From contig CP070688.1 in the NCBI GenBank assembly GCA_020353135.1, forward strand, positions 3,562,590 to 3,595,334: a stretch of DNA of 32,745 bases, given 5' to 3'. The notes beneath the pieces were generated by a model. The model did not search any database, was not told the DNA's origin, and saw nothing but the letters and a program-made list of their open reading frames with translations. How positions within the stretch are numbered: the stretch's first letter is position 1; every line of letters starts with the position of its first letter. The DNA comes from Chloroflexota bacterium (lineage in GTDB: Bacteria; Chloroflexota; Anaerolineae; Promineifilales; Promineifilaceae). Shown here in pieces: positions 8,469 through 17,106 of this stretch. Position numbers and translations under genes: made by a program.

Positions 8469-10082
8469 CTAGCCGCTCTCGGTTGTCGGGGACGGCCCTG
8501 CTCCGCTTTCGTTTTCGTTTGCCGCGCCCGTTCCGCTCTCATCTTCAGCCTGTTCTTCCGCACCTTCGGCTTCCTGCGGTTCTCGTATTTCTGAGAAAGG
8601 GTTATTGGGATCGATTAACTCCGCTTCCGCCAGAGGGTTGCCGAAATACGGTTCATCCATGTTGAAGTAATTGTACGCGGCCCGGGCAATTTCCCGCAAT
8701 ATGGGAAAGCTTACGTCCGCCAGCAGCCAGTCTCCAGGTTGGTCCAGATATTCGACAATCACAAAATCGCCGCCGGGCGAGAATACGATGCCCGCGTCGG
8801 CGTGGGTGGCCCGCGCCCATCCATGCTTGTGAGACACCGCCGTACCCTCGGGCACGCCGTAACGAATCAGGTTTCCCTCTTCATTAAGGACCATCAGATC
8901 AATGATCGCCTGGCACTCGTCAGGCGTCAATTCCTCTGGATAGATGGCCAGAAGCGGGCCGCCACCCTGGGCACAATAATAGATCATCGCCAGCAGACTG
9001 CCAATCTCCTCGGCCGTAGATTGCATCGTGGGATCCGGCTGGGTCAACAACTCGCCGGTCGAATTGGCCGGTGTTACGTAAGTCGTCCGACGATAAGCGG
9101 GCGGCGTCGCATCGTAAGGTACCGCCATGAAAGTATTTACCAGGCCTAGCTTCCGCATCGATTCGGTCAGGATATCGGCGCCTTTGTAGGTATTGCTCTC
9201 ACCAGCCACTTCGTGCAGCAATAAGTTGGCCCCGAAATTGCTTGAGCGGGTAGCCGTATCCAGTAGCAGTTGCTGCTGATATGCATTAGGTGGACCGTCC
9301 ATAGCGCGGAATGCCTCGACGAAGATCGCGATCTTCAGGATGCTGAGCCCCGACACGACGACATCTTCGTTGATGCCGATTTCTTCACCGCTTTCGAGGT
9401 CCATAACAAAGACACTGCCAAGCCCTTCAAAACCCTGAAGCTTGGAATTTATCACTTCGGTCAACAACTCCAGACTCATTTCAGGTGGTTGTTCGTCTAC
9501 CAGAGTGAGCCTGGCGTCCCGGTTATGCGGCCGATACAGTGCCGCCTGGGTATCGACTATACTGGCTTCTATGTCGGTGACGAAACCCTCTTGTCCTTCC
9601 TTCACTTCGTCGTCTCGAGTCAAGATCTGGGGCGCCGTGGCCGGCTGGTCTAGGAATCCGGCGACGCTTTGGAGCATCGCTCGCAACCCTGCTTCATCAT
9701 GTGTAGCCATCAACGGCACTTTCACAGGCTGCACCGGTCTTTCAAGAGCAAATGCGACAAAGCTGACCCAGTCCTCTCGGCTATCCGTTTGTTGTTGCGC
9801 TCGCGACATCATAGCCTCGGCGTCGATGGCAAAACCTACGCTGTGAGGATCTAATTCGACGTGTTCATCACGATGGTAGAGATAAACTGGCGCCTGATAA
9901 GCCTCGGTCACCTTATCGGCCGCTTCGGTAAGGGTCAGGGCTGAAACGTCCAGCCCGGCAATGACGCTGCCTTCGGGCAACTCATCACGCGCCTGCCGCC
10001 ACTGAAATCCCCGATAGAGTAGAAAGCCGACCAATACTAGCAGTAAGGTGATTACGAGCCACTTCCGGATAGTCGCTAGCAT
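8469..10082 (-). CDS. Membrane-anchored SxxK serine hydrolase (beta-lactamase-like), copy 2
   Basis: This 537-residue protein has an N-terminal membrane span (about 7-24) and the rest outside the cytoplasm. Residues 38-100 begin with GSVIAGLDVSALTLTEAADKV. This resembles the putative peptidoglycan-binding repeat found with VanW and YkuD proteins (PF12229-like). The catalytic domain has Ser247-Ile-Leu-Lys250 (SxxK), Ser280-Ser-Asn282 (SxN) and Lys419-His-Gly421 in place of KTG, then the family-typical HADAGIVFSPGGDF. The class A deacylating Glu in an ExxLN setting is not evident. The C-terminal 40 residues are an acidic, Gly/Ala/Ser-rich tail that looks disordered. It is a tandem paralogue of the next gene upstream, sharing order and motifs, and is probably active on cell-wall peptides. 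Confidence 0.82.
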   Translation of the reverse strand: MLATIRKWLVITLLLVLVGFLLYRGFQWRQARDELPEGSVIAGLDVSALTLTEAADKVTEAYQAPVYLYHRDEHVELDPHSVGFAIDAEAMMSRAQQQTDSREDWVSFVAFALERPVQPVKVPLMATHDEAGLRAMLQSVAGFLDQPATAPQILTRDDEVKEGQEGFVTDIEASIVDTQAALYRPHNRDARLTLVDEQPPEMSLELLTEVINSKLQGFEGLGSVFVMDLESGEEIGINEDVVVSGLSILKIAIFVEAFRAMDGPPNAYQQQLLLDTATRSSNFGANLLLHEVAGESNTYKGADILTESMRKLGLVNTFMAVPYDATPPAYRRTTYVTPANSTGELLTQPDPTMQSTAEEIGSLLAMIYYCAQGGGPLLAIYPEELTPDECQAIIDLMVLNEEGNLIRYGVPEGTAVSHKHGWARATHADAGIVFSPGGDFVIVEYLDQPGDWLLADVSFPILREIARAAYNYFNMDEPYFGNPLAEAELIDPNNPFSEIREPQEAEGAEEQAEDESGTGAANENESGAGPSPTTESG

Positions 10083-10175
10083 GTGTTGAGCCGATCGTCT
10101 CGCATGACAGAGGTCAAGATCAACATGTGACCCAAGGCCGCTTGAGCAGCCGAGGTCAGCGCAGGATTGAGAACG

Positions 10176-11654
10176 CTACTGGCCGCTGGTCTGACCGCCG
10201 AGATATGGATCGTCGAAATTGAAGTAGTTATAGGTGGCCCTGGAGATGTCGGCCAGCAAAGGCGAGCTGATCTCCCACTCCAACCATTCAGGTTTGTACA
10301 TATAGGTTACCAGTACGTAATCGCCGCCAGGGCTAAGAATGATACCGGCATCGGCATGGGTATCGCTGATCCAACCGTGCTTGTGCGCGACAGGCGTTTC
10401 TGGCGGTACACCTTCTTCGATCAGGCTGCCGATCCGATTGAGCTTCATGAATTCAAGCAGCTGCCGGCATTCATCTTGCGCCAACTGGCCATCATAGGCT
10501 GCAAGCAACGCTCCGCCGCCATATTCCGCGCACTGGTATAGCATCACCAACAAGGTGCCGATGTCCTCGGCCGTGGTCTGCATTGCCGGGTCTGGATCGG
10601 TCAGGATATCTTCGTTGCTATTGGCAACGGTCTGGTACGTGGCCCTTCCTGGTCTGGGTTGCTCCTCATAGGGAACTGCGATGAACGTGTTCTGCAAGCC
10701 AAGATCATGCATCGATTCAGTAGTGATATCTGCCCCCAGATATGCATCGTCCTCGCCGGCGATAACATCCAATAGCAGATTGGCGCTGAAGTTTCCTGAT
10801 TGAATGACCAATGTCTCGGAAATGAGCTTGCTCTGCTCGACCGTCAACTCGCCATCGACCGCTCGCAAAGTCTCTATGGCGATTGGCAGCTTCAGAATAC
10901 TCATGCCGGACATCGCCTCGTCGGCGTTGATTGCGATTTCCTCGCCGGTTGTCAAGTCGGCAATGAAGATACTTGCTACGCCGTCAAGATCTTCCAGGTG
11001 ATTGACGATCAATCTGGCCAGCAGGTTGATATCAGGTCTCTGAGGCTCAGTGGGTTCAAGGACCAGCTGGGCTTCACGATCCACAGCGCGGTAGAATGCC
11101 GCCTGCACGTCTGGCGTGCTGGAATCGACGTTCGTGGCCACGCCCGGCTCGCCATATTGGAAGCTCAGCGTTGTGGGAACCGGTTGCGGCGGAAGGGCCG
11201 GCTTGTCGAAAGCGGTTGAGATAGTGCCCAGCACGTCGCGGAGTGCGTCAGGGTTGTGAGTTGCTCTGAGCTCGACATGTTCGACCTCAACCGGTCGCCC
11301 CCATAGGAAACCCCAGAATCCGGCCCAGAAGTCCTGTTGCTGACGCTGATAATCAGCCTGGCTCAGCATCGTTTCGGTGTCCAAAACGAATTCGACATCC
11401 AGCGGGCGAACCTCAATAGCCTCTTCGCCATGATGGACGATGACAGGCGCGTCAACGTATCGGTTGTTAAGTTGCTCAGCAGCCTCTTCAGGCGTCAGGC
11501 CGCCGATGGGAACGCCGCCGGCCGTTAGACCGGCTGGGAAATATCGGCGGAAAGAACCATATTGATAGAGCTTAAACAAAAGAAACAGTACCAGGGCAAC
11601 CATGGCGATAACTAGCAACCACTGCCCCAGTCCAGGCGCCGATCTTCTAGACAT
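10176..11654 (-). CDS. Membrane-anchored SxxK serine hydrolase (beta-lactamase-like), copy 1
   Basis: This 492-residue paralogue of the downstream protein has a membrane span at about 11-28. It has the same PF12229-like segment (GGVPIGGLTPEEAAEQL, 46-62) and the same catalytic set: Ser252-Ile-Leu-Lys255, Ser286-Gly-Asn288 and Lys425-His-Gly427, followed by HADAGIILSPGGDY. The two proteins align along nearly their whole length, including ANLLL, the ESMxxLGLxNTFxAVPY stretch and YNYFNxDxPY. Copy 1 lacks the long acidic tail. Its ATG lies within the end of the NUDIX gene (8-base overlap, 11647-11654), so translation is probably coupled. The 93 bases between the two copies show no convincing promoter. 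Penicillin-binding-like wall hydrolysis is likelier than antibiotic resistance. Confidence 0.82.
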   Translation of the reverse strand: MSRRSAPGLGQWLLVIAMVALVLFLLFKLYQYGSFRRYFPAGLTAGGVPIGGLTPEEAAEQLNNRYVDAPVIVHHGEEAIEVRPLDVEFVLDTETMLSQADYQRQQQDFWAGFWGFLWGRPVEVEHVELRATHNPDALRDVLGTISTAFDKPALPPQPVPTTLSFQYGEPGVATNVDSSTPDVQAAFYRAVDREAQLVLEPTEPQRPDINLLARLIVNHLEDLDGVASIFIADLTTGEEIAINADEAMSGMSILKLPIAIETLRAVDGELTVEQSKLISETLVIQSGNFSANLLLDVIAGEDDAYLGADITTESMHDLGLQNTFIAVPYEEQPRPGRATYQTVANSNEDILTDPDPAMQTTAEDIGTLLVMLYQCAEYGGGALLAAYDGQLAQDECRQLLEFMKLNRIGSLIEEGVPPETPVAHKHGWISDTHADAGIILSPGGDYVLVTYMYKPEWLEWEISSPLLADISRATYNYFNFDDPYLGGQTSGQ

Positions 11655-12168
11655 CTGGCGTTTGCTCCGTCGTTAACCAAAATGACAATTGTTGCACCGC
11701 CGCCTCGATTATCGCTCGAGTTATTGGCCTCAACCCGCCTGGTAGCTCGCCCGGCGCGAACCAGGCGGCTTCCAGGATTTCCGAACTCAGTCTCGGTTCC
11801 TTCCCTTCTGAAGACAATCGGGCCAAATACGTGATGCCAATACCTGCCGGAACGGGCTCGCGGGTGACATGTATCACCGGCCCCAGTCTAGCCGTTAGTT
11901 CTGTCTCCTCACTCAGTTCCCGCAGCGCGCAATCGGCCGGCGACTCATGTCTATCCAGCCATCCTCCCGGCAAATCCCAGCGCGAGAATGGATGGAAGAC
12001 ATGTCGCAGCAACAAGATCCGTTCGTCTCGATCGAAACAGACCACTGTGACGCCTACGCGATGCCGCGCCACGACAAGCTTGATGGCCAGGTTCATCAAG
12101 AAACTCACCAATGGAACGCGGACAATCTGGGCCAGTCGTTCTTTTTGTGGGATCGACAATCTACTCAA
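11647..12168 (-). CDS. NUDIX hydrolase
   Basis: This 173-residue NUDIX-fold enzyme hydrolyses a nucleoside diphosphate linked to another group; the substrate is not evident. The Nudix box runs from Gly69 to Leu91: Gly69, Glu75, Arg83-Glu84 and Glu87-Glu88 are in place. The consensus Gly near the end is Glu90. The metal-binding Glu residues are therefore kept. The start is uncertain: TTG at 12168 has no clear ribosome-binding site, and another TTG lies three codons on. The NUDIX domain itself begins near residue 37, after a hydrophobic helix. It is the first gene of a four-gene minus-strand unit and overlaps the next gene by eight bases. Confidence 0.85.
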   Translation of the reverse strand: MSRLSIPQKERLAQIVRVPLVSFLMNLAIKLVVARHRVGVTVVCFDRDERILLLRHVFHPFSRWDLPGGWLDRHESPADCALRELSEETELTARLGPVIHVTREPVPAGIGITYLARLSSEGKEPRLSSEILEAAWFAPGELPGGLRPITRAIIEAAVQQLSFWLTTEQTPDV

Positions 12169-12235
12169 AACTGTACGCTTGATTCCGTGTGGTTTAAGAC
12201 TGCTCTCCGGTCAGGCCTGATTCGTCTATGCTGAG

Positions 12236-12280
12236 TCCAGACCCACGGATGTTCGTATCGATAGCTTAGGTTCCAGACCC
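12236..12280. repeat. 9-base direct repeat in a divergent promoter region
   Basis: TCCAGACCC occurs at 12236-12244 and again at 12272-12280, 36 bases apart, in the 278-base gap between the NUDIX gene (minus) and the PspC gene (plus). The rest of the gap shows no gene and no promoter I can place confidently. A regulator site is possible but not shown. Confidence 0.3.
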
Positions 12281-12446
12281 GTAATCGGCCCGGAACAAAC
12301 GGCAAGTATAGCACATCCTTCTCAGAGTATCGGAACCGTTCAGTCCGTACTCATGTCACTCCTGCAACCGTCTCTTGCTTCAACTCGTATAGACAATTGA
12401 ATTGGTCTGAAACCTACGACCGAACAATATATCTGGAGACTGTGAC

Positions 12447-12878
12447 ATGCCAGAAGCACGACTGATGCGTAGTGAAACCGATAAGATGATCGCCGGCGTT
12501 TGCGGCGGGATTGCCGCCTATCTAGGTATTGATGCGGTGTTTGTCAGGTTGGCCTTTCTGCTGCTATGCTTCGCCAGTGGTATCGGCCTACTGCTTTACC
12601 TCGTACTGATGATTATTATGCCCAGCGAGTCAAATTTCCAGCAGCCTGCGTCCAAGATTGTTCAGGACAACATCGACCGGTTCGGCGATGATCTCACTCA
12701 TGGCATCAAACGTGTCCAAGGTCATCCTCAGGGGCGTACACTGGCCGCGGGTCTTTTGATCGTCTTCGGCCTGTTTCTTCTGTTCGAAAACCTGGGTTGG
12801 CTCAGCAGCGGGATCTTCTGGCCTTTAGCCCTGATTGGGCTGGGACTCTATCTAATCATCCGCCGGAGCAGGGGTTAG
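12447..12878 (+). CDS. PspC-domain envelope stress protein
   Basis: This 143-residue membrane protein has an N-terminal PspC domain. Residues 6-60 read like the family: LMRSETDKMIAGVCGGIAAYLGID, then a membrane span (about 32-58, AFLLLCFASGIGLLLYLVLMIIMP). After a short soluble linker, two hydrophobic segments (about 98-114 and 120-138) resemble the membrane part of LiaF/LiaI-type proteins. PspC proteins sense or transmit membrane stress; partner PspA or LiaF genes are not next to it. GGAG (12435-12438) lies about eight bases before the ATG. The gene is single, running into the convergent histidine kinase gene with only two bases between stop codons. Confidence 0.9.
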   Translation: MPEARLMRSETDKMIAGVCGGIAAYLGIDAVFVRLAFLLLCFASGIGLLLYLVLMIIMPSESNFQQPASKIVQDNIDRFGDDLTHGIKRVQGHPQGRTLAAGLLIVFGLFLLFENLGWLSSGIFWPLALIGLGLYLIIRRSRG

Positions 12879-12880
12879 CG

Positions 12881-14323
12881 CTAGTCGCCAGGCTCAACAA
12901 CCGGACGTGTTGCAAGCTCGGGCAAGGCGGCCGCCTTCTGTTCGCTCGTTGAAAGCACCGGCAGGGTAATTCGAAAAACACTGCCCGCCCCTACCTTGCT
13001 CGTAACCTCAATGTCACCTCGATGGGCAAGCGCGATCCAGTAGGCGATTGAAAGCCCAAGGCCTGATCCGCCCATGTTGCGACTTCGTGCCTTGTCAACG
13101 CGATAGAAACGATCGAAGATGCGTGGTAGGTCGTCATCTGGAATGCCGATTCCCGTGTCCGTTATCACGATTTCTGCCAGCCCGTTGGCTTTCGACAGGC
13201 TCATCGTCACTTTGCCGCCGGCCGGCGTGTACTTGACTGCGTTGTCAACCAAGTTGAGGATAAGCTGTTTCAGACGATCTTGGTCGCCTAGAACACATAC
13301 CTGATCTACTTCAAGCAATTCCACGGCCACCCCCTGATCCAGAGAGCCTACCTGCCGGTACACATCCAGGAATAAACTGTCCAACTCTACCGGCTTCTGC
13401 TGTATCGGCAGACCGCCGGTATCGGCCCGGGCAAGAAGAAGCAAGTCGTCCACGAGGCGAGTCATGCGCAGCAATTCATCTTCGACAACGTCCATTGTCT
13501 CTGGATCAGCCTCGCCCATACGCCGGATTAGATCAACGTTGCCGCGAATCGTCGTCAGCGGCGTTCGCAATTCATGAGAGACATCAGCCAGGAAACGCTG
13601 GCGGGCGTGAAATAGGCGTTCCAGCCGCTCCAATGTCTGGTTGAGCACCATCGTCAAACGCCCGATCTCATCGCGGCGCCCGGAATCAGGTAGGCGCCGG
13701 CTTAGGTCGTCGGTGCGTGTTATCTTGAGCGCCACTGCGGTGATATCGTCCAGAGGTTTCAGTAATTGATGGGTCAATAAGGCGCCAAGAATCAGCGAAA
13801 GCCCAACGGCCGCCAAGCCAGTCAGCAAGAGAATGAATTGCAATTGGTCCAGCACCGCCTCATTTTCGAGCAAACGGGCCACTTGCAGGTAACCAACCAG
13901 CCGTCGCCCATCCTCGCCCTGCACAAATAGGGGTTCGGTCAGCACACGCAGTGACTGGTCGTTGTGCACAACGGTGTTGTAAAGGGCTTTTTCCTGGTGA
14001 CCATCCGGATCCAGCACCGTATCATAATCGCCCAGATTCTGTGATTTGGTTAGGATTTCGCCCCGGGTATCAAGTATGACGAAGAAATTGGTCGCCGTCT
14101 GAAAGACGTCTAGCTCCTCGGCCGGCAGCGACAGAACGGCAACGTTGCCCATGACGAATGCCTCCGTGCGCTCGCGCAACTGAACCGCGGTCTCATTCAG
14201 CCCCCGATCTACCTCATTCAGCAGGGTCGCTTTAGATATCAGATACACAGCCGATCCGAACAGGACGAATACAAAGACCAGGATCAGCGTATATAGGACT
14301 ATCAGGCGGAATTTGATCGACAA
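12881..14323 (-). CDS. Sensor histidine kinase with periplasmic loop, HAMP and HisKA-HATPase
   Basis: This 480-residue membrane kinase has span 1 (about 7-29), an extracytoplasmic domain (about 30-162), span 2 (about 162-184) and HAMP (about 185-238). HisKA carries the H box FLADVSHELRTPL with phosphorylated His250. The HATPase has its N box (Asn357 to Asn361), G1 DTGIGIPDDD (389-398) and G2 GGSGLGLSIA (418-427), all intact. It should phosphorylate the response regulator encoded at 14479-15156. The extracytoplasmic part contains FFVILDTRGEILTKSQ, a PAS-like or sensor-like strand pattern; the signal is unknown. The start at 14323 is TTG with no good ribosome-binding site; nearby in-frame sequence upstream offers no ATG. 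A 155-base gap with a stem-loop separates it from the regulator gene. Confidence 0.93.
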   Translation of the reverse strand: MSIKFRLIVLYTLILVFVFVLFGSAVYLISKATLLNEVDRGLNETAVQLRERTEAFVMGNVAVLSLPAEELDVFQTATNFFVILDTRGEILTKSQNLGDYDTVLDPDGHQEKALYNTVVHNDQSLRVLTEPLFVQGEDGRRLVGYLQVARLLENEAVLDQLQFILLLTGLAAVGLSLILGALLTHQLLKPLDDITAVALKITRTDDLSRRLPDSGRRDEIGRLTMVLNQTLERLERLFHARQRFLADVSHELRTPLTTIRGNVDLIRRMGEADPETMDVVEDELLRMTRLVDDLLLLARADTGGLPIQQKPVELDSLFLDVYRQVGSLDQGVAVELLEVDQVCVLGDQDRLKQLILNLVDNAVKYTPAGGKVTMSLSKANGLAEIVITDTGIGIPDDDLPRIFDRFYRVDKARSRNMGGSGLGLSIAYWIALAHRGDIEVTSKVGAGSVFRITLPVLSTSEQKAAALPELATRPVVEPGD

Positions 14324-14440
14324 GCTAGCAAAACCTTGAATAAGTTGACCGTGGACCCACCGGGCGAAGTCGCCGCTCCAGCGCCGGGCTCCGGGACAGC
14401 AATTATTCTATCCACCTGACATTAAGCCAGGATGAATGAG

Positions 14441-14472
14441 AGCCCAATGCACGTACTTGCAAGCATTGGGCT
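14441..14472 (-). other. Intercistronic stem-loop between regulator and kinase genes
   Basis: AGCCCAATGC (14441-14450) and GCATTGGGCT (14463-14472) form a perfect 10-base-pair stem with a 12-base loop. It lies just after the response regulator stop and before the kinase gene on the transcribed minus strand. No T-run follows, so it looks more like a processing, attenuation or stability element than a strong intrinsic terminator. Confidence 0.55.
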
Positions 14473-14478
14473 TAGGCC

Positions 14479-15156
14479 TTACTCATCTTCTCGAAGGACG
14501 TATCCGACGCCGCGCACAGTATGGATTAGGCGCGACAGATCGTCGAACTCCGTTTTCTGCCGCAGGTAACGCACGTACACTTCGATAATATTGCTCTCGC
14601 CCCCGAAATCGTAGCCCCACACGCGATCGAATATGATATCTCGGGTTAGGACCTGCCGCGGATTGCGCATGAATAGCTCGAGGAGCTCGTACTCCTTGGC
14701 GGTCAAATCGAAAGTCAGTCCGCCGCGCCGCCCTTGCCTCGTTCCCGTGTCCAGTTCCAGATCGGCAAAGCGATAGACTTGTGGTTGGGTCGGCTGAGCC
14801 CGTCGTAGCAACGCCCTGACCCGGGCAAGTAGTTCGTCAAATGAGAACGGCTTTACAAGGTAGTCATCCGCGCCTGCATCCAGGCCGGCCACTCTATCCT
14901 CAATCGATTCCTTGGCGGTTAGCATCAGAATTGGTACGGGGCTTGCGGCGCGAAGCCTCCGGCAAACCTCGAGCCCGTCAATTCCAGGCAGCATCAGGTC
15001 CAGCAGTACCAGATCGGGCGGATTATCACGCGCCTGCTCCAGCCCGTCCTTGCCGTCGACAGCCGTATCCACCGTATAGTTTTCGTAGGTTAGGCCCCGC
15101 TTGAGAAACTGCCGGATCCGTTCTTCATCTTCAATCACCAAGATCCTGGGTGCCAT
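14479..15156 (-). CDS. OmpR/PhoB-family response regulator
   Basis: This 225-residue DNA-binding regulator has a receiver domain (about 4-118) and a winged-helix effector domain (about 127-223). The receiver has the acidic pair Glu9-Asp10, phospho-acceptor Asp53 ([12 protein letters not shown]), Thr80 (MLTAKE) and Lys102 (VKPFSFDEL). The effector shows [31 protein letters not shown] and [13 protein letters not shown] near-ideal AAGGAGG (complement of 15163-15169) lies six bases before the ATG. A promoter is visible upstream (15198-15225). The partner kinase is encoded next in the same direction. Target genes are unknown, but the divergent PAP2 gene shares the upstream region. Confidence 0.95.
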   Translation of the reverse strand: MAPRILVIEDEERIRQFLKRGLTYENYTVDTAVDGKDGLEQARDNPPDLVLLDLMLPGIDGLEVCRRLRAASPVPILMLTAKESIEDRVAGLDAGADDYLVKPFSFDELLARVRALLRRAQPTQPQVYRFADLELDTGTRQGRRGGLTFDLTAKEYELLELFMRNPRQVLTRDIIFDRVWGYDFGGESNIIEVYVRYLRQKTEFDDLSRLIHTVRGVGYVLREDE

Positions 15157-15197
15157 CTGAGTCCTCCTTCACCACCTTGGCTGTGGATTGTACTCTG

Positions 15198-15225
15198 ATT
15201 ATAGTCCTCCAGCCCCTTCGAGCAA
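15198..15225 (-). promoter_or_regulatory. Promoter of the regulator-kinase operon (minus strand)
   Basis: On the minus strand TTGCTC (15220-15225) and a perfect TATAAT (15198-15203) are 16 bases apart. Transcription would start near 15190, giving a leader of roughly 35 bases that includes the AAGGAGG ribosome-binding site. This is one of the better housekeeping-type promoters in the window. Confidence 0.6.
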
Positions 15226-15248
15226 GAACGCCCCGTTTTTGTACCTGC

Positions 15249-15266
15249 CGGTTTGCCCTAACCGAT
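15249..15266. promoter_or_regulatory. Candidate regulator site shared with the second two-component locus
   Basis: The stretch contains CCCTAACCGAT (15256-15266), which recurs exactly at 23985-23995 upstream of the PDZ gene. In both places CCGGT lies just before it. Here CGGTT (15249-15253) and AACCG (15260-15264) also form an inverted repeat. The site lies about 24 bases upstream of the -35 of the minus-strand promoter and could also serve the plus-strand PAP2 gene. Confidence 0.4.
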
Positions 15267-15400
15267 GCCGGAGAAGTACAATCAGGCCTGGGAAGGATGA
15301 ACGTGCAGTCATAGCGTGAGGCGGCATACGAGCCTGAAGGCAGTTGCTTTCCAGGACTGTAGTCCGGATCTGCCTACGCGAACAAAGAAGGATACGCATC

Positions 15401-16390
15401 ATGGATATCCTTGGCGATTTCAGTGTCGAGGTCACCCGCTGGCTCCAGGAGAATTACCCGCAGCTTGAGACGCCGCTATTTTACGCAACTGAGGCCGGTC
15501 GCTTTGAATTCTACCTGATCGTGCTCACCCTGACCTACTGGTGTCTGCACAAGCGCCTTGGCCGGGCCATGGGCTATTTGCTCACTATCTCCTATTTCTT
15601 GAATGCCATCTTTAAGCACCTGGTTCGCAACCAGCGGCCGCTCTGGGAAGATCCGGCGCTAGCCCTGGTGGAAGAACTCAGCTTTGGTGTACCGAGCGGC
15701 CATGTTCAGTCAGCAACCGTTTTCTACGGCCTGGTAGCCATGTTCATTGGCCGAGCTTGGGCCTGGATTGTGGCCGGGATACTCATCACCTTGATGGCGG
15801 TGAGCCGCGTTTACCTGGGTGTTCACGACATCGAGGACGTTGTGATCGGCTTTCTCCTGGGCGTCACGGTATTGATTGGTTATGGCCTGTGGAACCGGCA
15901 CTTCGCTGCCCGCTTCAACAACCGAATTCTTGGACAGCGGCTGCTCATAGCCGTCTCGGTACCCATCGTATTGGCAGCGATCTACGTCGTCTTGTTGCTC
16001 TTACTGGAGGCGCCCCAATGGCCGCCGCACCTTGAAGCATTCGCGGAAGCTGCCGAGCGTCAAAGTTGGGAAGACGCTGCGACCGCCTTTGGTCTGCTGC
16101 TCGGGCTAAGTATTGGATTTGTGATGGAAATCAGCCGCGTGCGCTTCATGGTTGAGGGTGCCATTTGGCGACGCGCGGTACGCTATGTGATCGGACTAGT
16201 TGTCGCGTTGGTATTGTGGCGTGGGCTCGGCGCTCTGCTTCCAGAAGACCCGCCGGCCTTAGGTCTTCCTCTGCGGATCATTCGCTATTTTGTCGTTGCA
16301 CTCTGGGTGTCATACTATGCACCGTGGTTCTTTGTTCGCTTCAATCTGGCCAATGCTAGGCCAGAGCCCGAAGTGACGCTGACTCCTTGA
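15401..16390 (+). CDS. PAP2-family membrane phosphatase
   Basis: This 329-residue multi-span protein carries the three-part PAP2 acid phosphatase signature. The parts are Lys72 to Arg79-Pro80 (KHLVRNQRP), PSGH (98-101) and Ser135-Arg136 to His142 and Asp146 (SRVYLGVHDIED). It probably removes phosphate from a lipid phosphate or from undecaprenyl pyrophosphate. The catalytic part is N-terminal (about 1-165). The C-terminal half adds further hydrophobic segments of less clear role, making it longer than minimal PAP2 enzymes. The ATG at 15401 is chosen because AAGGA (15388-15392) lies eight bases before it; an upstream TTG at 15344 in frame has no such site. The divergent regulator operon shares its 244-base upstream region. 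Confidence 0.9.
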   Translation: MDILGDFSVEVTRWLQENYPQLETPLFYATEAGRFEFYLIVLTLTYWCLHKRLGRAMGYLLTISYFLNAIFKHLVRNQRPLWEDPALALVEELSFGVPSGHVQSATVFYGLVAMFIGRAWAWIVAGILITLMAVSRVYLGVHDIEDVVIGFLLGVTVLIGYGLWNRHFAARFNNRILGQRLLIAVSVPIVLAAIYVVLLLLLEAPQWPPHLEAFAEAAERQSWEDAATAFGLLLGLSIGFVMEISRVRFMVEGAIWRRAVRYVIGLVVALVLWRGLGALLPEDPPALGLPLRIIRYFVVALWVSYYAPWFFVRFNLANARPEPEVTLTP

Positions 16391-16471
16391 CCTCCGGCGA
16401 TTGCCCAGTTCGTGGAGATCGTCATCTCCGGCATCCTGAAAATGGCACTTGATATACGTAGGTAGATTCTC

Positions 16472-17080
16472 TTGTTAGCTTACTTAATCCAGGGCATCTT
16501 TCTGGGCTTTCCGGCCGCAGCCACGCCCGGCCCACTCCAAGCATACTTCCTATCCCAAACAATGCGCTCCGGCTGGAGAAAGACGATTCCATCGGCTTTT
16601 GCTCCTCTGCTGAGCGACGGTCCGATCATTCTACTCGTGCTGTTTTTCCTGACCCGTACGCCAGACTGGCTCTTGCGCGGCCTCAGGATAGTCGGAGGCC
16701 TGTTCATTTTGTACCTGGCGCTTAACGCCCTCATCTTGTTCCGAAAGCAGCAAGAGCCAGAAACCCTTGTCACAGAATCGAGTGGGAAAGGACTTTTCAA
16801 GGCGGTCGTCACCAACGTCCTCAATCCCAACCCTTACATCTTCTGGAGCCTCGTGGCCGGCCCAATTTTGATAGCCGCCTGGCGCGAGTCATCCCTGTAT
16901 GGTGCCGGCTTTGTGGTTGGTTTTTATGGAACACTGATAGGCGGTTTCGTCGCGCTAATAATCATCTTCGCCACAGCCGGTCGCCTTTCTCCCCGCCTGG
17001 TGCGCGCCCTTTCCGGTCTCTCCACCCTGGCCCTGATTGCTTTTGGCATTTATCAATTGTGGAGTGGGCTGAGCGGCTAG
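16472..17080 (+). CDS. LysE/RhtB-family exporter
   Basis: This 202-residue integral membrane protein has about six predicted spans. The N-terminal family signature is present: GIFLGFPAAATPGPLQAYFLSQTMRSGWRK (8-37, Pro19-Gly-Pro21), then SDGPIILLVLFF. The middle has GGLFILYLALNALILFRKQ, and span 4 begins after NPNPYIFWS. Family members export amino acids or related small molecules; the substrate is not predictable here. The start is TTG 16472 preceded by a weak AGGT, so a short shift is possible. It follows the PAP2 gene by 81 bases on the same strand and converges with the methyltransferase gene, with 26 bases between stops. Confidence 0.87.
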   Translation: MLAYLIQGIFLGFPAAATPGPLQAYFLSQTMRSGWRKTIPSAFAPLLSDGPIILLVLFFLTRTPDWLLRGLRIVGGLFILYLALNALILFRKQQEPETLVTESSGKGLFKAVVTNVLNPNPYIFWSLVAGPILIAAWRESSLYGAGFVVGFYGTLIGGFVALIIIFATAGRLSPRLVRALSGLSTLALIAFGIYQLWSGLSG

Positions 17081-17106
17081 TGCCGATGCCGCCTGCTCGG
17101 TAGGCG

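Noticed and set aside
3747..11654. Antibiotic-resistance beta-lactamases
   Set aside because: The SxxK and SxN motifs fit the fold, but KDG/KHG and the lack of an evident Glu166 setting, plus membrane or lipoprotein anchoring, favour penicillin-binding-like wall enzymes.
17090..17106. CGCCT/AGGCG hairpin as a terminator between the exporter and methyltransferase genes
   Set aside because: Five base pairs with no T-run is too weak to support.
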